A DNA stretch of 64,000 nt from Pseudomonas sp. NKUCC02_KPG. GTDB lineage: Bacteria > Pseudomonadota > Gammaproteobacteria > Pseudomonadales > Pseudomonadaceae. Made by a program: the position numbers and the translations under genes. How positions within the stretch are numbered: the first letter of the stretch is position 1; each line of letters begins with the position of its first letter. The notes below the pieces were generated by a model, which worked only from the letters and a program-made list of their open reading frames with translations, did no database searches and had not been told where the DNA came from. Shown piece by piece: positions 48,292 through 57,631 of the stretch. The stretch is from contig NZ_JAHKRC010000001.1 in assembly GCF_019345465.1 (NCBI RefSeq), forward strand, positions 186,001-250,000. The letters run 5' to 3'.

Positions 48292-48756
48292 ATGACCGCC
48301 TTTGCCCTCGCCTACAGCCTGCATGTATTGGCCGCCCTGATCTGGGTGGGCGGCATGTTTTTCGCCTGGATGATCCTGCGCCCGGCGGCAATCGCAGCCC
48401 TGGAAGGCCCTGCGCGGTTAAAACTGTGGGTTGAAGTGTTTCAACGTTTTTTTGTCTGGGTATGGGTCGCGGTGGTGATTTTGCCGATCAGCGGTGTCGG
48501 CCTGCTGCAGATGCGCTTCAACGGTTTTGAAACGGCTCCGCGCTACGTACAGATCATGATGGGGCTGTACATCGTGATGGTGGCGCTGTTTATCCGGATC
48601 CAGTCGCTGCAATTGCCTGAATTGCGCAAGGCCGTAGAGACCCAGGCGTGGGCAGAAGGCGCAGCGGTGATGGGCCGGATCCGGCGACTGGTGGGGTGCA
48701 ACCTGCTTGTGGGCCTGGCACTGGTGGCCATTGCAGCGGCACGGCCGGGTTTCTGA
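48292..48756 (+). CDS. CopD-family membrane protein
   Basis: A 154-residue protein with four predicted membrane helices and conserved His in SLHVLAALIWVGGMFF, a hallmark of CopD-like proteins that may handle heme or copper. Ribosome site CGGAG lies before the ATG. It is divergent from dinG and ends at a REP unit that could terminate it. It is not adjacent to other copper genes; the bufferin operon is 18 kb away. Confidence 0.8.
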   Translation: MTAFALAYSLHVLAALIWVGGMFFAWMILRPAAIAALEGPARLKLWVEVFQRFFVWVWVAVVILPISGVGLLQMRFNGFETAPRYVQIMMGLYIVMVALFIRIQSLQLPELRKAVETQAWAEGAAVMGRIRRLVGCNLLVGLALVAIAAARPGF

Positions 48757-48779
48757 GTCTGACGGTTAACTTCGATGTG

Positions 48780-48803
48780 TGTGGGAGCAGGCTTGCTCCC
48801 ACA
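48780..48803. repeat. Single REP unit, perfect 10-bp hairpin
   Basis: TGTGGGAGCA-GGCT-TGCTCCCACA. It lies in the 58-bp convergent gap and may act as terminator for both flanking genes. Confidence 0.75.
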
Positions 48804-48814
48804 ATTTGCCTGGA

Positions 48815-49573
48815 TTACAGCCGCTGAAGAGTCACCGCGCCCGCTGTACCCGCTTCACCCGGCTGCCCGGCCAGACCGGGACGGCCCGATTTGCCGCCGT
48901 CCGTGCGGTACACGATGCAACCCTTGGATTTACCGCCTGAGCCCGGGCGTCCGGCTTCCCCGGGCTTGCCACCCGCACCACCGTCTACCCGCACGTTGAT
49001 CTGCTCGCCAGGGTAGTCACGAGGCAGTTCGACCCGCACCTGCCCCCCTGCTGCACCCGGCTGGCCATTGCCACCGTTGTCGCCATTGGCACCTGAGCCC
49101 GCCGAACCCCAGGTACAACCCGGATTTTCACCGTTGCCGCCATCCAGCCCGACAAAACCCGGCGCCCCCGTACCACCACGGGCGTCGATGGACAGTTGCG
49201 GCGCTTGCAGTGACTCGATGCGCAGGCTCAGGTCCCGTGCTGGCCGTGCCGGTTTTTCGAAGGTGCCCGCGGCACCGCGGGCATTGATCTGGCTGCCTTC
49301 GCCCAGTTCGGCACGGACCACCCGCAGCTCTATGCCGCGTTCGGCCGGCACGAGGGTGATGCGCGCCTCGCGGCCCAAATGCAGTTGGTCGATGTTGACC
49401 TGAGTGACACCGGCCGGAATCAATAACGTGCCGTAATCTGCAACGTCGAGTTTTTCCAGGTGCAACACGCTGGCGTTGGCGGGCAGGCGCATCAGCGAGT
49501 TGGCTTCAACCAGTACCACGTCAGCGTGGGCAAAAGGGCTGCACAGGGCAGCCAGCAAACATAACTTACGCAT
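48815..49573 (-). CDS. Exported collagen-like glycine-rich protein
   Basis: A 252-residue protein with signal peptide ending AHA-DVVLVEAN. Residues about 25-120 look like beta strands, then a long Gly-rich stretch with many G-x-y triplets (GENPGCTWGSAGSGANGDNG, GGKPGEAGRPGSGGKSKG, GRPGLAGQPGEAG). Two Cys lie in this part (GCTWG, GCIVY) and could crosslink it. It may be a surface or matrix protein. The start overlaps the preceding DUF1145 gene by 8 nt (ATGCGTAA), indicating coupled expression. Confidence 0.78.
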   Translation of the reverse strand: MRKLCLLAALCSPFAHADVVLVEANSLMRLPANASVLHLEKLDVADYGTLLIPAGVTQVNIDQLHLGREARITLVPAERGIELRVVRAELGEGSQINARGAAGTFEKPARPARDLSLRIESLQAPQLSIDARGGTGAPGFVGLDGGNGENPGCTWGSAGSGANGDNGGNGQPGAAGGQVRVELPRDYPGEQINVRVDGGAGGKPGEAGRPGSGGKSKGCIVYRTDGGKSGRPGLAGQPGEAGTAGAVTLQRL

Positions 49574-49835
49574 GACGGGGCTCTCGCTCAGCAAGGGTGT
49601 AGGCGTGGAAAATTCCAAGCACAATAATCAGCAGGCGATCACGCCAGGGATGGGGCCGGTCTTGCAGACGGGCTTTGAACAGCAGCATTTCAAGCGCGTG
49701 GGTCAGCAGCAACAGACTGCCAGCAGCGTTAATCAACACATCGAACGGGTAGATCAAGGGATCGTACAGGTTGATCAGTACCACGCCCCAAAACACCAGC
49801 GTCAATGCCTTACCCAGCCCCCAAAGCATCTTCAT
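49566..49835 (-). CDS. DUF1145 family small membrane protein
   Basis: An 89-residue protein with two or three membrane segments: MLWGLGKALTLVFWGVVLIN, a central LINAAGSLLLLTHALEMLLF, and a third near the C terminus. DUF1145 proteins have no known function. Its stop codon overlaps the start of the collagen-like gene by 8 nt; the two are one operon. Confidence 0.82.
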   Translation of the reverse strand: MKMLWGLGKALTLVFWGVVLINLYDPLIYPFDVLINAAGSLLLLTHALEMLLFKARLQDRPHPWRDRLLIIVLGIFHAYTLAEREPRHA

Positions 49836-49973
49836 ACATCCGCCTTCAGATTTTCTTTGGACGCACAGTAACGGCTTGCAGGAGCACGGCGCCAGATACC
49901 TTTACAAAAAGTTTCGCCGCAGAATTGACCCTGGTGATCAAACCTGCGGCGAACCTCAGTACCCGGTGCCTGC

Positions 49974-50666
49974 TCAGCGAACGATCAGGATCTCGGTACG
50001 TCTGTTTTGGGCCCGACCTTCAGGGGTCTGGTTACTGGCAATCGGGTTCGCCTCGCCGGCACCTGCCACAGAGACAAACTGACTGCGCGGCACGCCGCTT
50101 TCGATCAAGTACTCGACCACTGACTGCGCACGCTGTTTGGACAGCTTGAGGTTGTATGCCTCATTACCCACGCTGTCGGTGTAGCCGGTGACCTTGAGCT
50201 GCGCATTGGCTGCGTCTTTTTTCAGGCGGGCAGCAATCACATTGAGCTTGTCCTTGTCGGACGCGGTCAGTTTGGCGGAGTTGAATTCGAAATTCACATC
50301 ACGCACCACAATCGCTTCTTCCTTGACCACGACCACTTCCTGCACCACAACCACGGCCACAATCGGACAGCCCACGTCATCGACTTTCACGCCCTTGGGT
50401 GTGTCAGGGCACTTGTCGCGACTATCCAGTACACCATCGCCATCCGCATCGCCATCGCCGTGAACCCAGCAATAAGCGGCAGCCATGCCCGCGCCGAACA
50501 GGGCACCGCCCCCGGCCCAGGCTGAACTGTTTATCGCGCCCAACGCCGCCCCGCCCACACCCCCGACGGCGGCACAGGTGGGCCAATCGGTTTTTTGCAA
50601 CCCGGCACAGCCCGTTAAAACACTGGTGAGAACAACCAAAGGTAACGCTGTTCTGATGAGGCTCAT
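49974..50666 (-). CDS. OmpA-family lipoprotein with thrombospondin type 3-like repeat
   Basis: A 230-residue lipoprotein: lipobox LTGCAG (Cys20), a glycine-zipper-like hydrophobic region (GGVGGAALGAINSSAWAGGG), an acidic calcium-binding type repeat (DGDADGDGVLDSRDKCPDTP), then an OmpA-like peptidoglycan-binding domain (NFEFNSAKLTASDKDKLNVI to NRRTEILIVR). It resembles OprF-type C-terminal halves on a lipid anchor. It is monocistronic and divergent from the next gene. Confidence 0.85.
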   Translation of the reverse strand: MSLIRTALPLVVLTSVLTGCAGLQKTDWPTCAAVGGVGGAALGAINSSAWAGGGALFGAGMAAAYCWVHGDGDADGDGVLDSRDKCPDTPKGVKVDDVGCPIVAVVVVQEVVVVKEEAIVVRDVNFEFNSAKLTASDKDKLNVIAARLKKDAANAQLKVTGYTDSVGNEAYNLKLSKQRAQSVVEYLIESGVPRSQFVSVAGAGEANPIASNQTPEGRAQNRRTEILIVR

Positions 50667-50812
50667 AAGGGGATCACTCCTGAGGGTCGGCGTCTGGCCG
50701 ATGCACCGCAAAGTAAAGACCTCGGTTGGGGTATGCGCCAGCATCGTGACAGCACCCCTAGGCCGCAAGGCTCGCGCAGGCTAGTCTTGGACGCTCTAAG
50801 TGAGGACTTTCG

Positions 50813-51310
50813 ATGACGCTCGGTATTTCTACACGCACGCCCCAGCAAGCGCTGGCAGCACTGCTTGATCGTTATGCGCCGCAACGCTTGCTCGTGGTCG
50901 GCGCCAGCAGCTTCCCGGCACTGGCCGCTTTTCAGGCTGCGCACCCTCAGGCACTGGTCGCTCACGCAGCGCCCGGCCCACTGCCCCAGGACCTTGGCGC
51001 ACAGCGCTTTGACCTCGCCCTGGTGCTCGATTGCCTGGAACACCTGCCCAAACGCACAGGTCTGGAGCTGTTGGGAGGGATTCGCAACCTCAATGCCAGC
51101 CGCATCGCAGTGCTGGCGGACCTGACGGCTTGCGACTGGAAAGAAACCGATTTTTTCGCACTCGCCCTGCAAAGTAATGAGCGCTTTCAGCGTGACGAGC
51201 AGGTACTGACTCTTTTCACTTACGATCTGCGCGAGTACAAACAAGTACCCGACTGGCTCAACGCCAGGTTTTGGGCCAACCCGGAAAATTTTGGCAAGTA
51301 TTGGTGGTAA
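50813..51310 (+). CDS. DUF6231 family protein
   Basis: A 165-residue protein with a Rossmann-like methyltransferase-type core ([17 protein letters not shown], then [13 protein letters not shown]) but without the classical glycine-rich SAM motif. It ends [11 protein letters not shown] recall this as DUF6231, found in Pseudomonas. GAGGAC lies before the ATG. It is followed 4 bp later by the ychJ-like gene in the same direction, so both probably form one transcript. Confidence 0.7.
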   Translation: MTLGISTRTPQQALAALLDRYAPQRLLVVGASSFPALAAFQAAHPQALVAHAAPGPLPQDLGAQRFDLALVLDCLEHLPKRTGLELLGGIRNLNASRIAVLADLTACDWKETDFFALALQSNERFQRDEQVLTLFTYDLREYKQVPDWLNARFWANPENFGKYWW

Positions 51311-51314
51311 CCCG

Positions 51315-51791
51315 ATGAGTACATCCATTTGCCCCTGTGGCAGCGGCAACCTTCTGGACGCCTGCTGCGGGCACTATCATGACGGTCATCCGGCCCCAAG
51401 CGCCGAAACACTGATGCGCTCGCGTTACAGCGCCTATGTGCTGGGACTGATCGACTATCTGGTCGCGACCACCTTGCCCGTGCAGCAGACCGGGCTCGAT
51501 CGGCTGTCCATTGCCGACTGGAGCGCGCAAAGTACCTGGCTGGGCCTGACGGTCGAAGTCAGCGAAGTGTTCGGCGGTCAGCCTGAACATGCATTTGTGA
51601 CCTTTACTGCACGCTGGCATGACGCCAACGGTGAGCACAGCCACCGCGAGCGCTCGTCATTTGTACAAAGCTGTGGCCGCTGGTATTTCATCGACCCCAC
51701 GGTACCGCTGAAGGTTGGGCGCAACGATGCATGCCCATGCACCAGCGGCCTTAAATTCAAAAAATGCTGTGCCGGCTTTTTCAGTCAATAG
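51315..51791 (+). CDS. ychJ: YchJ family protein with SEC-C motifs
   Basis: A 158-residue protein with a SEC-C zinc-binding motif at each end: [14 protein letters not shown] (residues 6-19) and [13 protein letters not shown] (about 140-153, with a Thr-Ser variation). Between them is the NTF2-like middle domain ([20 protein letters not shown]). The zinc modules resemble the SecA tail that contacts ribosomes or SecB. Start at 51315 chosen because the first motif begins six residues in and the longer frame runs into the preceding gene. Confidence 0.85.
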   Translation: MSTSICPCGSGNLLDACCGHYHDGHPAPSAETLMRSRYSAYVLGLIDYLVATTLPVQQTGLDRLSIADWSAQSTWLGLTVEVSEVFGGQPEHAFVTFTARWHDANGEHSHRERSSFVQSCGRWYFIDPTVPLKVGRNDACPCTSGLKFKKCCAGFFSQ

Positions 51792-51825
51792 GCTGACCGG
51801 ATTCTGGCACTTTGAGGGGTAAGGA

Positions 51826-52311
51826 ATGGATGCTCGGGCTCGAATAATAAAAGCAACTGCCCTGGCGATGGTCCTGATGCTGTCGGGATGCGTCTCCTGG
51901 TTTGACTCCGCAGACAAGGACCCGGACGTACGCCTGGTCAGGGTTGAACTGGTTCAGGCCAAATTACTGGAACAACGCTTCAAGCTGCATTTCATGATCG
52001 ATAACCCCAATGACTCCACACTCACCGTGCGGGGCCTGAGCTATACCGTGTACCTGGGCACGATAAAACTCACTGAAGGTGAACGAGAACACTGGTTCAG
52101 CGTGGAACCCAACAGCCAGGCAGAATTCACGATCCCGGTTCGCACCAACCTCTGGCCACAGGTGCGTCCCCTGGTCAAATTGCTCGAAACACCCGACCGG
52201 CCCATCCCCTACCGGTTTGAGGGCACACTTGAAACCGGCCTGTTCTACGGTTACGACGTGCACGTGACGCGTAAAGGCGAGATAATCCCCGGTGATTTTA
52301 TTCCAGAGTGA
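51826..52311 (+). CDS. LEA-type 2 lipoprotein (water-stress/LEA14-like)
   Basis: A 161-residue lipoprotein: lipobox LSGCVS (Cys22), then one LEA type-2 domain (about 40-150, with FMIDNPNDSTLTVRGLSYTV, a motif of LEA14/WHy domains). Such proteins are thought to protect the envelope under desiccation or to act in outer-membrane transport. Ribosome site AAGGA precedes the ATG. It is 7 bp before the His-rich SEC-C gene. Confidence 0.82.
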   Translation: MDARARIIKATALAMVLMLSGCVSWFDSADKDPDVRLVRVELVQAKLLEQRFKLHFMIDNPNDSTLTVRGLSYTVYLGTIKLTEGEREHWFSVEPNSQAEFTIPVRTNLWPQVRPLVKLLETPDRPIPYRFEGTLETGLFYGYDVHVTRKGEIIPGDFIPE

Positions 52312-52318
52312 TTGAGCA

Positions 52319-52528
52319 ATGACCCAACAACCCCACGTTCATGGCCCCGACTGCAACCACGATCATGATCATGGCCACACCCATGACCACGACAATGGTC
52401 ATGTACATGGCCCGCATTGCGGCCATGCACCTCAAGAGCCTGTGCGCAACGAACTGAAAGACGTTGGCCGCAACGACCCTTGCCCGTGCGGCAGCAGCAA
52501 AAAATTCAAGAAGTGCCACGGCGCCTGA
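52319..52528 (+). CDS. Histidine-rich SEC-C zinc-motif protein
   Basis: A 69-residue protein. The first 40 residues are extremely His/Asp-rich ([20 protein letters not shown]). The C-terminal SEC-C motif [14 protein letters not shown] ends the protein. The His-rich part should bind metal ions (Zn, Ni, Cu or Co). It may store or deliver metal, or it may be a small SecA-tail-like adapter. It is the last of four like-oriented genes starting at 50813 and is followed by a terminator. Confidence 0.8.
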   Translation: MTQQPHVHGPDCNHDHDHGHTHDHDNGHVHGPHCGHAPQEPVRNELKDVGRNDPCPCGSSKKFKKCHGA

Positions 52529-52545
52529 TCCCACGGGGCGCTCTG

Positions 52546-52588
52546 CAAACGCCGCACCTGCCTTGGGCATGTGCGGCGTTTGTGTTTT
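52546..52588 (+). terminator. Terminator after the His-rich SEC-C gene
   Basis: A 12-bp perfect stem (52546-52557 with 52571-52582) is followed by TGTTTTT. Confidence 0.85.
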
Positions 52589-52729
52589 TGCGCAATGAAA
52601 ATTCAGATCAAGAATCCATCACCGGCTTTCATCCGACGCTCTTTTGGGAGTAAAACTGACAACCCACAGCCAACGGCCACCTCTGACGGCCATTGCTTGC
52701 TGCGTGATTATTTCCTTTTGGAGCCCTTC

Positions 52730-53371
52730 ATGATCGATCTTTATTACTGGACCACGCCCAACGGCCACAAAGTCTCGTTGTTTCTTGAAGAAGCTGGCCT
52801 GCCCTACAAGGTTCACCCGATCAACATCGGTAAAAATGAACAGTTCGCTCCGGACTTCCTGAAGATCGCCCCAAACAATCGCATCCCTGCCATTGTCGAC
52901 CAGGCTCCGGCCGACGGCGGCGAACCGCTGTCGCTGTTCGAGTCCGGCGCTATCTTGTTGTACCTCGCGGAAAAAACCGGGCAATTTTTGCCCAAGGATC
53001 TGCGCGGTCGGCAGATGGCCCTGCAATGGCTTTTCTGGCAAATGGGCGGCCTGGGACCCATGGCCGGGCAAAATCATCACTTCAATCGTTTCGCACCGGA
53101 AAAAATCCCGTACGCGATGAAGCGCTACACCGATGAAACGGCCCGCCTGTACGGTGTCTTGAACAAACAACTGGAGGGTCGGGACTTTGTGGCCGGGGCC
53201 GAGTACAGCATTGCCGACATGGCGATTTACCCGTGGATCGTGCCCCATGAGTGGCAAGGCCAGAACCTGGACGATTTCCCTGCCCTGAAGGTGTGGTTCC
53301 AGCGCATCAAGGCACGCCCGGCCACTGAACGGGCCTACGCGCTGGTGGATAAAATCAACCCGCCCAAGTAA
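52730..53371 (+). CDS. Glutathione S-transferase
   Basis: A 213-residue GST. The N-terminal thioredoxin-like domain starts MIDLYYWTTPNGHKVSLFLE and contains the glutathione gamma-glutamyl binding segment FESGAILLYLAEKTG (about 68-82). The C-terminal helical domain contains DFVAGAEYSIADMAIYPWI, the N-capping box. It resembles YghU/YfcG-type disulfide-bond oxidoreductases more than classical detoxifying GSTs. Start at 52730 is chosen; a leading GGAG is eight bases away. The upstream extension is not coding. Confidence 0.88.
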   Translation: MIDLYYWTTPNGHKVSLFLEEAGLPYKVHPINIGKNEQFAPDFLKIAPNNRIPAIVDQAPADGGEPLSLFESGAILLYLAEKTGQFLPKDLRGRQMALQWLFWQMGGLGPMAGQNHHFNRFAPEKIPYAMKRYTDETARLYGVLNKQLEGRDFVAGAEYSIADMAIYPWIVPHEWQGQNLDDFPALKVWFQRIKARPATERAYALVDKINPPK

Positions 53372-53387
53372 CCCGATCAGGCTTTGC

Positions 53388-53480
53388 ATAGCCGCTGGCG
53401 CAGGCTGCAACGGACCGCGCAGCGGCTCTATGAATTTGAAGGCCCTGCGGGCCTTATCGCAGCCTGCGGAAACGGCTACA
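53388..53480. repeat. REP pair with a 30-bp segment shared with the 58.9-kb repeat
   Basis: Outer arms CATAGCCGCTGGCGCAGGC (53388-) and TCGCAGCCTGCGGAAACGGC (to 53480). Bases 53436-53465 are identical to 58892-58921, including an inner hairpin GGCCC-TGC-GGGCC. Confidence 0.8.
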
Positions 53481-53557
53481 GATAGCGCTTGCACGGTGTC
53501 ATCGGCCTCACTAACGTAGCGGCTTTCGATGACACATCCCCCCGCAGGAGCTTTGCC

Positions 53558-56020
53558 ATGGCCTCGCCAGCCCTTACTCATTTTCTACCCCGGTTCGGCG
53601 TTGCCGCGGCAGTGGTCAGCCTGCTGGGCTTGACAGGTTGCCAGATTAACAATCAGACCACTCAAAGCCTGGTACCTACCTCTGGCATGCAGCCGCTCAA
53701 AGGGCTGGCGCAGAATGTGTCGGTTCGTCGCAACAGCCAGGGCATGCCGCTGATCGAAAGCAGCAGCTTTCATGACGCCCTGTTCACCCTGGGTTATGTG
53801 CACGCCGGTGACCGTATCAGCCAGATGGTGCGCCTGCGCTTGCTGGCACAGGGTCGACTGGCCGAGCTGAACGGTGCCGACGCCCTGGAAACCGACCGGC
53901 TGATGCGCACCATCAATCTGAAAAAGAACGCTGACGAACTCTATAAGAGTGCATCCCCGCGCCTTAAGCAGTTTTTCGAGGTGTATGCCCGCGGGGTCAA
54001 CGCCTATCTGTTCCGCTATCGCGACAAGCTCCCGGCCGATCTGGCGCACGCCAGCTATAAAGTCGAGTACTGGAAACCCGAAGACTCGGCGCTGATTTTC
54101 AGCCTGCTGAACTTCGGGATGTCGACCAATCTGCAAGAAGAACTCAACTCCCTGGCGCTTGCACAAAAAGTCGGCACGGACAAACTCCCGTGGCTGATGC
54201 CGACCTACCCCAACGAAGCCCTGCCCACCAGCGAAGCAGACAAGCTCAAAGGCCTTGCCCTGGGTAGCCAACTGCAAGGTTTGAGCCCCTTGACCCAGAC
54301 TCTGGAGCAGATCACCCAACTGAGCCTGCCCGGCGTCACGGCGTCGAGTAGCTGGGCGATTGGCCCGCAACGCAGCCGCAGCGGCAAAAGCCTGCTGGCC
54401 AACGATATTCACCAGCCCATCGGCGTCCCTTCGGCGTGGAGCTACGTACAGATTCGCGCTCCGAAATATCAGGCTGCGGGCGCAACCATCGCGGGTTTGC
54501 CGACGCTGTTTGCCGGTTTCAATGGCAAAGTGGCATGGGGCATGAGCATGGCGATGGGGGATAACCAGGACGTGTTCCTGGAGAAGCTCAAACGCCAAGG
54601 CAGCAGCCTGTACTACCTTGCTGACGGCAAATGGCTGCCGGCGACGGTGCGCAACGAAACGTTTTTCGTCAAAGGCCAGCGCCCGGTACGCGAGGTCATT
54701 TACGAAACCCGCCACGGGCCGCTGCTCAACAGCGCGGTAGGCACACCCAATGCGCTGAACAGCAGCCTTGGCCTTGCCCTGCAAACCCCGGACTTGAAGG
54801 GTGACAAAACCCTGGATGCGTTCTTTGACCTGTCCCGCGCCCAGAACAGCGAAAAAGCCTCGGATGCCAGCCGCGAAATACGCGCTGTGGCCCTGAATTT
54901 GTTGTACGCCGACGCCAGTCACATTGGCTGGCAGGTGACCGGTCTCTATCCGAACCGACGCGAGGGCCTTGGCCTGTTCCCGTCACCGGGCTGGGACAGC
55001 CGCTACGACTGGGAGGGTTACGCCGACCCGATGCTGCACCCCTACGACCAGGACCCGGCCCAGGGCTGGCTGGGTACGGCCAACCAGCGAACTGCCGCCT
55101 ATGGCTACGGCATGCAACTGTCCAACTCGTGGCTGTCACCTGAACGCAGTGAGCGCCTTGCGCAACTGGCAGGCAGCGGCAAACAGGACGCTCGCAGCAT
55201 GATCGCGATGCAATACGACCAAACCACGCTGTTCGCGGCCAAGCTGAAGACCATGCTGACCGCCCCCGGGATGGCGCTGCCACTCAAGCAGGCGATCGCA
55301 GGGTTGCCCGCGACCGATCAGGCCAAGGCCCGCGAAGCCCTCGGCCGACTGATGGCCTTTGACGGCAAACTCAGCCCGACCTCGGCCGATGCGGCGCTGT
55401 ATGAACTGTTTTTGCAGGAAAGTACCCGCCAGCTCTTCCTTGATGAATTGGGGCCAGAGAGCAGCGCCAGCTGGAAGGCATTCATTGCCAACAGCAACCT
55501 GTCCTACTCGGCGGTGGCAGACCACTTGCTGGGCCGTGAAGACAGCCCCTTCTGGGACGATATTCGGACCCCGCCAAAAGAAGACAAGCCGGCCATTCTG
55601 GCCCGCACCCTGGTGGGCGCCATCAACGCCGGTGACAGCCTGATGGGCAGCGATCGCAGGGCATGGCAGTGGGGCAAGCTGCATCAATATCAGTGGCGCA
55701 ATGCCAGTGGCCAGACGGTTCGCGGGCCGGTCATGGCAGGGGGCGATCACACCACGCTCAACACCGCGGCTTACAGCGTCGCCGGATCAAATTTCGACGT
55801 TACGCTGATCCCTGCCATGCGCATGATCGTCGACTTCGGGCAAATCGAACCGATGATGGGGCAAAACAGTACGGGCCAATCCAGTAACCCGGCCAGTGCG
55901 CACTACACGGACGGCATAGACCCGTGGCTAAAGGGCCAGTACCTCGGCTTCCCCATGCAACCGCAGAACTTCGAAAAAACCTACGGTAAAACCCGCCTTA
56001 CCCTGGTTCCGGGCAAGTAA
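53558..56020 (+). CDS. Penicillin acylase-family lipoprotein
   Basis: An 820-residue Ntn-hydrolase precursor. The lipobox LTGCQ near residue 31 would anchor the alpha part to a membrane. The self-processing nucleophile is most likely Ser263 in [10 protein letters not shown], aligned with GSNxWAV of the family; the usual preceding Gly is Ala. Additional family motifs are present ([13 protein letters not shown] and [17 protein letters not shown]). Substrate could be penicillin G-like amides or acyl-homoserine lactones. GGAG lies seven bases before the ATG. Confidence 0.86.
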   Translation: MASPALTHFLPRFGVAAAVVSLLGLTGCQINNQTTQSLVPTSGMQPLKGLAQNVSVRRNSQGMPLIESSSFHDALFTLGYVHAGDRISQMVRLRLLAQGRLAELNGADALETDRLMRTINLKKNADELYKSASPRLKQFFEVYARGVNAYLFRYRDKLPADLAHASYKVEYWKPEDSALIFSLLNFGMSTNLQEELNSLALAQKVGTDKLPWLMPTYPNEALPTSEADKLKGLALGSQLQGLSPLTQTLEQITQLSLPGVTASSSWAIGPQRSRSGKSLLANDIHQPIGVPSAWSYVQIRAPKYQAAGATIAGLPTLFAGFNGKVAWGMSMAMGDNQDVFLEKLKRQGSSLYYLADGKWLPATVRNETFFVKGQRPVREVIYETRHGPLLNSAVGTPNALNSSLGLALQTPDLKGDKTLDAFFDLSRAQNSEKASDASREIRAVALNLLYADASHIGWQVTGLYPNRREGLGLFPSPGWDSRYDWEGYADPMLHPYDQDPAQGWLGTANQRTAAYGYGMQLSNSWLSPERSERLAQLAGSGKQDARSMIAMQYDQTTLFAAKLKTMLTAPGMALPLKQAIAGLPATDQAKAREALGRLMAFDGKLSPTSADAALYELFLQESTRQLFLDELGPESSASWKAFIANSNLSYSAVADHLLGREDSPFWDDIRTPPKEDKPAILARTLVGAINAGDSLMGSDRRAWQWGKLHQYQWRNASGQTVRGPVMAGGDHTTLNTAAYSVAGSNFDVTLIPAMRMIVDFGQIEPMMGQNSTGQSSNPASAHYTDGIDPWLKGQYLGFPMQPQNFEKTYGKTRLTLVPGK

Positions 56021-56033
56021 TTGCTGCGAAGCG

Positions 56034-56065
56034 GCCCTCTCCTGCACACAGCTGGAGAGGGCTTA
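56034..56065 (+). terminator. Hairpin after the acylase gene
   Basis: GCCCTCTCC and GGAGAGGGC (56034-56042, 56054-56062), 13 bp past the stop; only TTAT follows, so moderate strength. Confidence 0.55.
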
Positions 56066-56182
56066 TGCTTGATGGCACAGGCGCAAAAATAATCTGTAGG
56101 CCAGCTGGAATGTGCTTGGATTGAACTGACGGGACACAACGCTACTGCCTGACCTTCTCACCCGGTCTACAAGGACGTCACC

Positions 56183-57304
56183 ATGCAGCGACATCAAATT
56201 CACCCATTGCTGGCACCTGTTCCGGGCACTGAACGGCATATCCACAGTTTTCATTACGGCCCCGCCCACCCTCGGGGCAAGATCTATATCCAGGCCTCGC
56301 TGCATGCTGATGAACTGCCCGGCATGCTGGTTGCGTGGCACCTCAAGCAGCGCCTGGCTGAACTGGAAGCAGCAGGACGATTGCGCAGTGAAATCGTGCT
56401 GGTACCGATGGCCAATCCGGCCGGTCTGGACCAAGTGCTGATGGATATCCCGCTGGGCCGTTACGAGCTGCAAAGCGGGCAGAACTTCAACCGCAACTTC
56501 CTCGATCTCAGTGAGCAAATCGGTGACGAGCTTGAAGGTCAGTTAACCAATGACCCTGCACATAACCTGCAGTTGATTCGTTGTCACTTGCGCAAGTCGC
56601 TGGCGGCCCAGGTGCCAACAACGCAATTGCACTCGCAACGCCTGATTCTGCAGACCCTGGCCTGCGATGCCGATGTGGTGCTGGATCTGCACTGTGACTA
56701 TGAGGCGGTGCCCCACCTTTACACCACGCCAGAGGCCTGGTTGCAGTTCGAACCGCTGGCCCGTTATCTCGGCGCTCAAGCCAGCTTGCTGGCGACAGAC
56801 TCCGGCGGACTGTCGTTCGACGAGTGCTTCACCCTGCTGTGGTGGCAGCTACAGAAGCGCTTCGAGCACTGCTTCGCGATTCCGCAGGGCAGCATCTCCG
56901 TGACCCTGGAATTGCGCGGCCTGGGTGACGTCAGCCACGAGCATGCAGAGCACGACTGTCAGGCACTGATTGACTACATGATCGATTTTGGCGCGATTGA
57001 CGGCGAAGCCGGGCCTTTGCCGCCCCTGCTCTACCCCGCAACCCCCTTGGGCGGCGTGGAGCCCGTGGCGACACCTGTGGGCGGCTTGCTGGTATTCAGT
57101 GCCAAGCCAGGCGACTACCTGAGCGCTGGGCAGTTGATTGCCGAAATCATTGACCCGATCAGCGACCGGCTCACACCGGTCTACTGCACCCACCCGGGGT
57201 TGCTCTACGCCCGTTCACTTCGGCGAATGGCCACTGCAGGTATGGTGATAGCCCACGTGGCGGGCCGCGACACTTACCGCAGCGGCTATCTGCTTTCGCC
57301 TTGA
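56183..57304 (+). CDS. Succinylglutamate desuccinylase/aspartoacylase-family zinc hydrolase
   Basis: A 373-residue M14-like protein. Zinc ligands appear as HADELPG (His and Glu) and, further on, LDLHCDYE (His). The NFNRNFLDL segment is the substrate-binding RNF region. The C-terminal beta domain (GGLLVFSAKPGDYLSAGQL) resembles a lipoyl-like sub-domain seen in the family. Ribosome site AAGGAC lies upstream. The substrate is not known; relatives deacylate N-acyl amino acids. Confidence 0.85.
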   Translation: MQRHQIHPLLAPVPGTERHIHSFHYGPAHPRGKIYIQASLHADELPGMLVAWHLKQRLAELEAAGRLRSEIVLVPMANPAGLDQVLMDIPLGRYELQSGQNFNRNFLDLSEQIGDELEGQLTNDPAHNLQLIRCHLRKSLAAQVPTTQLHSQRLILQTLACDADVVLDLHCDYEAVPHLYTTPEAWLQFEPLARYLGAQASLLATDSGGLSFDECFTLLWWQLQKRFEHCFAIPQGSISVTLELRGLGDVSHEHAEHDCQALIDYMIDFGAIDGEAGPLPPLLYPATPLGGVEPVATPVGGLLVFSAKPGDYLSAGQLIAEIIDPISDRLTPVYCTHPGLLYARSLRRMATAGMVIAHVAGRDTYRSGYLLSP

Positions 57305-57331
57305 GCCGACCGGTTCAGGGCAAGTCAATAT

Positions 57332-57538
57332 TCACGCAATCGGGGCAGGCGGTGGCTCGTCAGGCAGCGTTGGCACGCCCGGTTCGGGTTCGATCGGTTG
57401 CGGGGAATCGGGATCAGGCTGGCCGGGGATGCCACCTGCATGCAACTGTGGGAAGGCAAGCAGAGACCACGCCAGCACCCCTACCTGATTAGGCTCAAGG
57501 TTTGCCAGTTGGGCGCGGATACTCGGATCAATCTTCAT
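57332..57538 (-). CDS. Small proline-rich hypothetical protein
   Basis: A 68-residue protein from ATG 57538 (AGGAG upstream). The N-terminal half is helical (MKIDPSIRAQLANLEPNQVG), followed by a hydrophobic segment (LAWSLLAFPQL) and a Pro/Glu/Asp-rich tail. No domain is recognised. The clear ribosome site and codon use support translation. Confidence 0.6.
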   Translation of the reverse strand: MKIDPSIRAQLANLEPNQVGVLAWSLLAFPQLHAGGIPGQPDPDSPQPIEPEPGVPTLPDEPPPAPIA

Positions 57539-57631
57539 GAGGCACTCCTGAGCGATGATCCGGCTCGCTGGATGCGTAACCGGAAATACACTCAATAGAG
57601 TGCTTTATCGCTCAAGAATTCCCTCTGTTCG

